A stretch of 64,000 nt of DNA, taken from NCBI GenBank assembly GCA_947034895.1, contig OX344765.1, forward strand, positions 25,549,001 to 25,613,000, in the 5' to 3' direction. Each line of letters begins with the position of its first letter. Position 1 is the stretch's first letter. Below, one piece after another: positions 56,831 through 64,000 of this stretch. The position numbers and the translations under genes are program-made. The stretch comes from Rhytidiadelphus loreus (taxonomy: Eukaryota; Streptophyta; Bryopsida; Hypnales; Hylocomiaceae). The notes under the pieces are model-generated. The model was not told the origin of the DNA and ran no database searches. It saw nothing but the letters and a program-made list of their open reading frames with translations.

Positions 56831-58105
56831 AGATGGATGAACCAAGGGACAAGCACATAAAGGAGTGTCTAAAATGGATACTGATGATATCCATGAGCCC
56901 CATAGCATTCCTTCTATTCATACTTATGGTTTAGTACAACCTCCTTCAATTCCTCTATAAGGTCGTGTTGTTGTTCATCATTGTTGGCATTAACACCCTT
57001 TTTGCAGTGATGTACAATGTGAGTGTTTTGGTGTTCCAGTACAACCTTGTTCGTTGCTAGAAATCTAATCCTACTAATTGGAATTGGTCTGATCCAAGAG
57101 CTAGCGTGGGCATTGAGGTCAAGCTCATTGTATCTAACTTCTTTAAAGTAGTAGCTAGAGAGCTTTTAGTGGTCATGTCAACGGGAATCATTACATATTT
57201 TATAGCACCTAAGTCAATCTTTTATTATTCCACAGTTGTTTGGGTGGTAGTCATATTACATAAGTGGTTTAACACTGACTCTTTATGTAAGACTGTTCTC
57301 TCATGTCTTTGTGACAGCTCTGAGATTGAGCCCTATAATGTTTCTTTTTAGCTTCACTATCTTTTTTTGACATTAGATGCCATCTTATAGTAAAATGCTA
57401 ATTTACTACGAGAAGAGCATATCTTTTTGTAAGAGATGTCCCCAACCATTTCAACAAGGAAGTCAACCAAGATCTAGTCTACAAAAGAAATCCCAATCAT
57501 CAAATATTTCTTATAGAAGAAGGCACAAATGAGAGCAATATAGAACATGGTCCTAGTAAATTGAACAAAAAAGATGGCCAAAAGCTAACCTTAGAGCCTT
57601 CTAATTGACTATTCAAGATGGAAGATGACCAAATTGAAGTCGATATAGAACAAGGTGACAAGAAACTCAAATACAAAAGTCGAGTGGCATCAATTCAATG
57701 GAGCATTGATTGATCTTAAACAATTGTTCATTGAGTTTCTCAAATGGAATGCATTTGAGAGAAGCTTTGTTTCAATTGAATTTGAGGATTAATTTCATGA
57801 AAGGAAAAAATGGAAGGTTTATCCTCAAGAGTTTCATAGTGTTGAAGCTACTTAGAGTGAACCTATGAGAATATCCTACAGAGACATTGGAGCTTCTAGA
57901 AGATTATTCAAAGGCCAACATATTGTTCAATTTTCTTGTCACTCTCTATACAAACGATGGCTTTGTTAGTGATAAGATGAGAGGTAGGTATGAACATTCT
58001 TTGATGTTGTTACAAATTTTAGAGGGAGTTGAGAAAGTGTTGGATACAGAATTGTAGATCTGATGGACAAAAGGTTTGTAGTGGTTGGATGTACTAATTT
58101 GGATT
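56831..58105 (+). pseudogene. gene C: decayed membrane-protein paralogue
   Basis: Starts MDEPRDKHIKECLKWILMISMSPIAFLLFILMV then TAG; further stops and frameshifts follow. Recognisable pieces are VGIEVKLIVSNFFKVVARELLVVMSTGIITYF (57103-57200), TVLSCLCDSSEIEPYN, QLNLRINFMK, and FVSDKMRGRYEHSLMLLQILEGVEK near 57960-58030. The C-terminus is DKRFVVVGCTNLD-stop at about 58105. An extra 200-300 bases near 57430-57700 are not in copy A. No functional protein is possible. Confidence 0.8.
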
Positions 58106-58516
58106 AGTAGGGGCATGATTAGTTGTATAGTTGGAATTTGTCTTATCATGCATGTGCAAAGGGTGTTCAAGAAAGATGACACTCTAGAATGTGAATTGTT
58201 AAAACTTGCTTTCTTGGTGGAGGTCCTTGAAAGACAAGTTTTTGCACAATCCAATCTTGCCTCTTTATTAATAATCAAAATTGAACCTTTCCTTGCAATG
58301 CAATGAAACCTACTTTTGTTTGATTTCTTGAAAATATATTTATATGTATCAAACAACCTCTGTTTAGTGTGACTATTAATTGCTAGAATTTGATTTGGGA
58401 TGACATTCAAAGCTTGCTAGAGAATGCAAAACAAATTTTCATTCTCGTTTTCATCCCAATTTTTGGGTGCTTCACTAGCTCTTTCTTGTTGTCATTATTG
58501 TAGGTGTCTTGCATAT
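58106..58516. other. 3' flank of copy C, shared with copies A and D
   Basis: Aligns with 8881-9130 and with the inverse of 42300-41850. Open frames on either strand here are not conserved and are not called. Confidence 0.6.
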
Positions 58517-58663
58517 ACTAGTAGAACCCCATGTTTTTCTAGACAGATTTTTCTAGACATCCACATGTTTTCATTTGAGATGTTTTATTTGACGTCACTG
58601 TTAACATGAAAACATGTAGATGTCTAGAAAAATCTGTCTAGAAAAACATGGGGTTCTACTAGT
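58517..58663. mobile_element. 147-bp foldback MITE with 58-bp arms
   Basis: Arms ACTAGTAGAACCCCATGT... are inverse copies with a single mismatch over 58 bases, around a 31-base loop. It splits the 3' flank shared with copy D, whose sequence runs straight through this position, so it is a clean insertion. Target duplication is not clear (ATAT on the left, GATAT on the right). Confidence 0.85.
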
Positions 58664-59446
58664 GATATTTTTCTATGGATTACCTTACAATGTATTTGGC
58701 AACTTTTTGTGGAAACTTCTTGCTACTCCTTATTCCATGCTCCAAATTTGAATTTCATCACTGAAGGTGATCTTTTTAGAATTTGAATTTAATTAGTGAA
58801 ATTAATTTAATCTTTTAGATTTCCAATTTCTATTCCAATTTTAAATATTAGAAAATTCCTATAATAGAATATACTATTGCAGGATGATTGCAAAAAAGAC
58901 CAGTCCTATTTCGTGTCACAATTGAAGTTATAGAGTTGCCATCGGCTGTAACTTTCGGAAAATGAAGTCAATGGACTTGAAATTTTTATAAAAGATAGCT
59001 AACTCAGAAAGCATGAGATTTTTTATTTTCAAAAAAATTGAAAAATAATTTTATAATTAAATCTCAATATAGCTAATTTGTCACACTTTGTGGTTTAGGG
59101 TTTTTTTAGTATTGTGGAGTATTCAAAAATTATGATCACTTGAATTTTTTGCGGGCTATTCCCACACTAGACGGCATGTGCCCTCTAAAGGGCATTAAAA
59201 AAAAACAATTTTTTGTCCTCGTCATGTGTGCAAATGGAGGTCCCTTGCGCATATTGCTCCAAACATTCAAGATGGTTTCAACTTCTAGATTTTGGTGAAA
59301 TGTGATCACTATCAAGTCTTTACAAATGGCCAATTTTTAGGGTTTTTTTTAATCATGATTTTTGAATTATTATTAATTCATATTTAGTTGTATTTATTTT
59401 CTGTGACAAACTATTTTTGTTTTCAAATAGTATTTTTTTTTTAAAT

Positions 59447-59689
59447 TGGTCAATTTTGTTAAAATGGCGGTATTCCTCACGCCATTTTAATGGAATATCT
59501 TCTACAAAAGGGAATCAGTGTGCCTCGATAGGGTCATACATGTGCGAATTTTATGCCTAGCACATTCAAATCACTCCTAGTTCACACATTTCCACTCCCC
59601 TTGGACAATCTTCCCATTGTTTTCATTCTTTCAGTGGTTTCATTTTGTGTCATTTTAATGGAATACCGCCATTTTAACGAAATTGACCA
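59447..59689. mobile_element. MITE of the 'gttaaaatggcgg' family, copy 3
   Basis: TGGTCAATTTTGTTAAAATG at the left and inverse of TGGTCAATTTCGTTAAAATG at the right, continuing through GCGGTATTCC at both ends. 243 bp. The interior differs from copies 1 and 2. Confidence 0.75.
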
Positions 59690-61939
59690 TAGTACTGAGT
59701 GTAGAAAACTGTAGTTTTGGCATAACACTACCAAAATCATTTGGTCTCTCTTGCAACCACACTACAATTTAAATTAGCGGCCATCTACCATAGTAAGATG
59801 ATTTTTTGGTTATAGAATGACACATAGCTTCTGTTTATACAAGAATATTTTTCAGCATAGTATACACCAATGGAGGAATTTTCAGATTTTTGGAGCTAAT
59901 TTTGTATTTGACGTAAATTTCTTCTTCTTTTTCTACAGAAAAACATAGTAATTTCAAATCTTCATGAAAAATCTGAAATTCTCAAGACTTATAAAAGACA
60001 TGTGTTTTCCTCTTTGAAAAATAAATTAAAATAATCTCAGTCATTTTCTTGTGACAAATTAGAGCAAAAGAAGTGAAGGATTTTGAAGTTGAAGAACATA
60101 ATGTAGGTACTTTGTGCTTCTAAGGTTGAATTTAGAAGGACAAGCCTTATCATGAAGGTAGTCATCTCAAAATTGTCAAATTTTAGGATGGATAGATGCA
60201 TTCTTCATTCCTACAATTTGTTTGAAAGTCATTCATTGAGCACTTAATTTAATCCTCAACGTCTATTTTGGGAGAAATCTTTGAATGTTTTTGCATTGGA
60301 TGTTGATGAAAAATAATTCTTTGAGGCGACAATAAAATAAGCTAAGAGCGAAAAGATAGTAGTGGCTACTATACAATTTAGTACTTGGAGTATTAGCAAG
60401 GGCTCTCTACTATCTATAATCCATGTTTTATGTTCATGATATATATTGGCAAGAAAGTAGGGCTAGTGTAGGCAATGTTATATGAAACTATATAAACACT
60501 GTGAGGTAGAAATTTGAATAGTATTTAAAGTAGGAAGTCCATAAATTGTTCCTTTAAGCCTACCTACGTCATCATGATAGTAATAGATATTTCAAAGAAC
60601 ATGTCACTCATTCCTAAATAGGGGACGCATTTAGAACCCCAATTTTTTTATAGATCACCTATCTTAATGAGTGTGAGCAACACCCCTTTTTAATGCATTG
60701 TAGCAACATTGGAGAGCGCTCACAATACTTACACAAACGCATTCTAAGCATGGTTTGAGATTACAATGAATTAGTTGCAAAATTCAATGCATGTCGTGAA
60801 GGAAAGAAGAGGAAGAGTGAACCTAACACTACAACAAAAGCAATGTTTTATGACTGTAAAATATGATTACAGTGAGTCATGAAATTGAAAAATATGACTC
60901 GGAGCATGATTGGGTCTAGTCATAACCGATGAGTTGCTTCGGACATCAATCATATTTTGAATCATATGAGTTGGAGGGTATAATTAGTCATATTTTGCCA
61001 ATGTGGCATATATGTTGATTATCCTTGGGGGCTTGATTTTTTCTTGAGCTACCCGGACAAAGAAAAAAAAATCCTATGTGGCATATGACTCTGTTTAGTC
61101 ATATTTTTGGCTAATATGGAATATGATTGTGGTGAGTCATGTTTTGGTTGACGTGGAATATGATTGCAATGAGTCATATTTTTTTAATGATGTGGAATAT
61201 GACTCTTGTGAATCATATTCTTTGCTTATGTGAAATATGACTCTTGAGAGTCATATTCTTTATTGACATGGGTAGTTAATATCGATGTCATTAGTAATTT
61301 TATGATTAATTATAGTCATATTTTGGAATGTGTAAGGTTACATTTTGACACACATAAGTATGAGCATTACATGACTATAATTAATTATATTTTGACTAAT
61401 ATATATTGTAAAATGTAACTCAAGCAAGTGATATTTTGAATAATTGAGAGTCATATTTTTAAAATTTGTGTGTAGTTTGTGATTGGGGTGATTGAGGTCC
61501 AAAATAGCTTTAACTACAAACTACAATTACATTTTTCATGCATTTAAAATGGACATGACACATTGCAATTATACATCAAGATGATTTGACAATTGAAAAA
61601 AATACTTCACGTAGTTAAAAACACATACACATGATTTAAGAGATATACATGAGACAATCATATTGGAGAGGGAGAATGCAAAAAGGAATGCAACTCTCTT
61701 TATTGACATTTATTAGCCAACAATATAAAACATATATATCTCAATGAATCATTAACAAAATTCAATAGGGCCTATATTCCTTACAATAATGTGAAGATGG
61801 CTCTATTGGGTTGCAAACAACCTTCAACAACTTTATTTCAATTTTTGGTGCCTAGATATACAATTAAAGAAATGAAAGGTCAATTTTTAGTAAATGAACG
61901 GCAAAGCTCAACCTTCTAAGGTTTACAACAACACAAAAT

Positions 61940-62335
61940 ATGTAGCACAAGTATAGAGTAGGAAGAAAAAAAGTGGTGATGAAGGAAAGAAGAAGAAGAA
62001 AAGTGGCAAGTACTAAAAGATAACAACAAACAAGACTTAAGATGCAACAAGAAATAGCAACTAAGAAGCAATAAGAAACAAATGTTAAGAGGCAAAAAAA
62101 AGAAACAAGAAGTAAGAACTAAAAAGCAATAAGAGGAAATAAAAAGCAAGAACTAAAAAGAAAAAAGAGTTGAAATGCAAGAAGAAGAAACAAGATTCAT
62201 AAACTAAAAAGCAACAAGAAGCAAGAGCTAAGATGCAACAAGAACTAAAATGCAACAAAAAAACCAACAACTATGAAGCAAAAAACAACTATCAACAAGA
62301 AAGAGCTAAGAGACAACAAAAGGCAAGGAAGAAGA
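61940..62335. repeat. purine-rich low-complexity tract inside CACTA
   Basis: Irregular repeats of 'aagaagcaacaag', 'gcaataagaa' and 'aactaaaaagcaa' type words. The Leu/Ser/Phe-rich frames on the opposite strand are products of this bias. Confidence 0.7.
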
Positions 62336-62340
62336 GCTAA

Positions 62341-62490
62341 GAGAAGTGGTGGCTAGGGTTTCAAAATCCTAAAGAAGTGACAACTAGGGTTTCAAAATCC
62401 TAAAGAAATGACGGCTAGGGTTTCAAAATTCTAAAAAAGTGGTGATTAGGTTTGAAAATCCCAAAAAAGAATTTGCTAGGATTTCAAAAT
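62341..62490. repeat. 31-bp tandem repeat, about five units, inside CACTA
   Basis: Units share CTAGGGTTTCAAAATCCTAA; the first two are almost identical and the last ones are degraded. Confidence 0.85.
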
Positions 62491-64000
62491 TTTAAACAAT
62501 GACTTGTCTATATTTTTTTGGATTGCCCATATTTTTCTTGTGCTACCTAAAAATAAAAATATCACTCCCATGAAAATATGACTAAAAATGTGACTCAACG
62601 TTTTCCAAACATATTCCCTATATTCTCTATGAAATACTTTGGTGTTCCCAATGGGTGTATAATATACTCTTGTAAAGTACAAGGTCCAAAAATGACTAGC
62701 AGTCATATTTGTAGTCATATTTATCCCCAAGGTGTTGGCATCCAAGAATATGACTGTGAGCAGTCACTAGTCATCCTTACTCATATTTTTGGAGTCATAA
62801 AACACTACTATTGTTGTAGTGTAACTTTTTTTCAGAAGATGCACTTGGTGAGTGTTTTTGAGCCTATGGTCTAAGTGTTTGCGCCAAATTTTTTGGAGAT
62901 CTTTTGCAATTGAACCTTCTAGGCCATCAACAATTCAAATAAAGTCATCTCAAATTAAACTTCAAGAAAGTTGCAAATTTCTTCTTGAAGAATAACATTC
63001 ATTGCTTCAATATTGTTCAAAGAGATAATTTTGAATTTATGTACTTTCAAACCTAAGCGCCATGCTGCCATCTTCTTCACCTTGAAAGGATAGGCCTATG
63101 ACTAGTTTTTCAAACTTTAAAGTTCCTTTCTTTGTATGCTCCTATTTCAAAACTATATATGAATAAATTTCTTTTCAAGGGATCTGATCATATGTTTTCT
63201 ATAAGTCAAACAAATTTCAGATTTTTTGTGAAATTTTGAATAAAAAGTGAAAAAAATTAATATCAAATACAAAATATGCTTTAAAAGTCTGAAATATTTT
63301 CCACAAGTGTATATCATAGTATAGAAAATCATAGTGCAATTCTTTTGTAATTTCATTCTAAAGTTAGAAAATTAAAACACTGTGGTAGTAGGCCCAAAGT
63401 TCAAATTGCAATAAAATATTCAATTTGATGAATTTTTCAAATTTTAAGTTGGAGATGAAACCAAATTTGATAAGCTTTATTTCTTTAGTTGGTTTTAAAT
63501 TCAAAAACAATCCTTTTTATGACTGAAATTCAAATCAAGAGAAGGAAGCAAAAGTTGTCAAAATATACTACTAACATAATCATCAATAAATTTGTCATTT
63601 CCTTTGTTCCTCATGTAGGGAAGTCTATAACTATCGCTTGGAGGAAAATGAGTTTAAGCAATTCTTCAAAAAATTGGATGAAAAAAAGACTTTCTTCCCC
63701 CAAAAGGCCTCTTTGAAATCATTCAAAAGTCACAAAATGTCTTTTGAAGTGTTTCAAAGTTAATGATAATTTTGAATATCATGCATTAAGCCCAAATAAA
63801 AGGGGCATATGACAATATGCATTTATAATAGGAACCAATATATGTTTCTATCATCTATTGTTGACAACTAATCTAATTGATACAATCCAACCATTAGAGT
63901 TATGTAGAACTAATAATTTCTATCCCACCTACTCATGAGATTCATTTAATCTAGGGTGGTTGCAAGAAATATCTATAATATTTTATGTCATAGTCACCTT

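Larger units (their letters stand above)
60827..62821. mobile_element. non-autonomous CACTA (En/Spm-type) transposon
   Basis: Starts CACTACAACAAAAGCAATGT and ends TATTGTTGTAGTG, with TAA duplicated at 60824-60826 and 62822-62824. Subterminal regions (60850-61460 and 62570-62800) are packed with copies of GAGTCATATTTT-type words in both orientations, as expected for CACTA transposase-binding regions. The empty site is visible in the inverse of 40650-40720. The centre is A-rich low-complexity sequence and tandem repeats with no transposase. Confidence 0.92.
60000..64000 (+). repeat. long interspersed repeat, copy II, with CACTA insertion
   Basis: Inverse of copy I (39360-41300) from about 60250 on, apart from the CACTA element; it runs off the window. 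The 63080-63780 part also matches copy III at 11815-13120 in the same orientation. No conserved protein is visible. Confidence 0.65.

Noticed and set aside
57946..58410. 154-codon minus-strand frame
   Set aside because: Antisense of the degenerate copy C 3' end; the related frame in fragment D is equally antisense and not frame-conserved.
61916..62270. Phe/Leu/Ser-rich minus-strand frames looking like membrane proteins
   Set aside because: They read the complement of an A-rich simple-sequence tract inside the CACTA element.

Overview
The window is nuclear DNA of a land plant: very AT-rich, gene-poor and dominated by layered transposable elements. Four things support a plant: a Ty1/copia retrotransposon primed by the usual plant initiator-Met tRNA site (TGGTATCAGAGC), a CACTA element, hAT-type and Stowaway-type MITEs with correct target duplications, and spliceosomal introns. 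The species cannot be named from the sequence. No tRNA, rRNA or CRISPR array was seen. Identity levels quoted here are judged by eye.

Genes. (1) A local family of multi-pass membrane proteins of unrecognised function has five copies. Copy A (7840-8880, +) is intact at 346 codons. Copy B (48519-47407, -) has one in-frame TGA. Copy C (56831-58105, +) is decayed. D (42473-41640, -) and E (2437-2900, +) are 3' fragments. A, B and C also share upstream sequence, including a probable 5' exon with a GT donor and an intronic block that is better conserved than the coding sequence. (2) A GC-richer gene of the bacterial/fungal PrpF isomerase family lies at 24960-33191. It has a clean 385-bp intron, but carries an in-frame TAG near its N-terminus and is split in exon 2 by a 6.6-kb copia element. 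(3) A decayed LINE reverse transcriptase lies at 18952-21001 (-).

Mobile DNA. The copia element (25815-32420, -) has two 185-bp LTRs with four differences, a CCAGG target duplication, a primer-binding site, a polypurine tract, and gag, protease, integrase, RT and RNase H remnants. A hAT-type MITE sits inside its RT. Three related hAT-type elements have perfect 8-bp duplications (12392-12974, 21888-23348, 27978-28539). A 2.0-kb non-autonomous CACTA element lies at 60827-62821. The most pervasive signal is a set of foldback elements that begin TTAA-CCCCTAAA and end TTTAGGGG-TTAA. At least eight are seen, from about 0.6 kb up to a 6.4-kb composite (17406-23804) that contains the LINE piece and nested hAT and Stowaway elements.

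Layout. 1-5.3 kb: AT-rich repeats, gene fragment E. 5.3-9.2 kb: duplicated promoter-proximal DNA and gene A. 9.7-17 kb: TTAA elements, a long-repeat copy and a hAT MITE. 17.4-23.8 kb: composite foldback. 24.4-33.2 kb: prpF-like gene with copia. 33.2-35.6 kb: unique sequence, short duplications and a TIR element. 35.6-47 kb: repeats, including the inverted partner of the 60-64 kb repeat, and fragment D. 47.1-50.2 kb: LTR remnant and copy B. 51-56 kb: TIR elements. 56.3-58.7 kb: copy C. 59.4-64 kb: long repeat with CACTA insertion.
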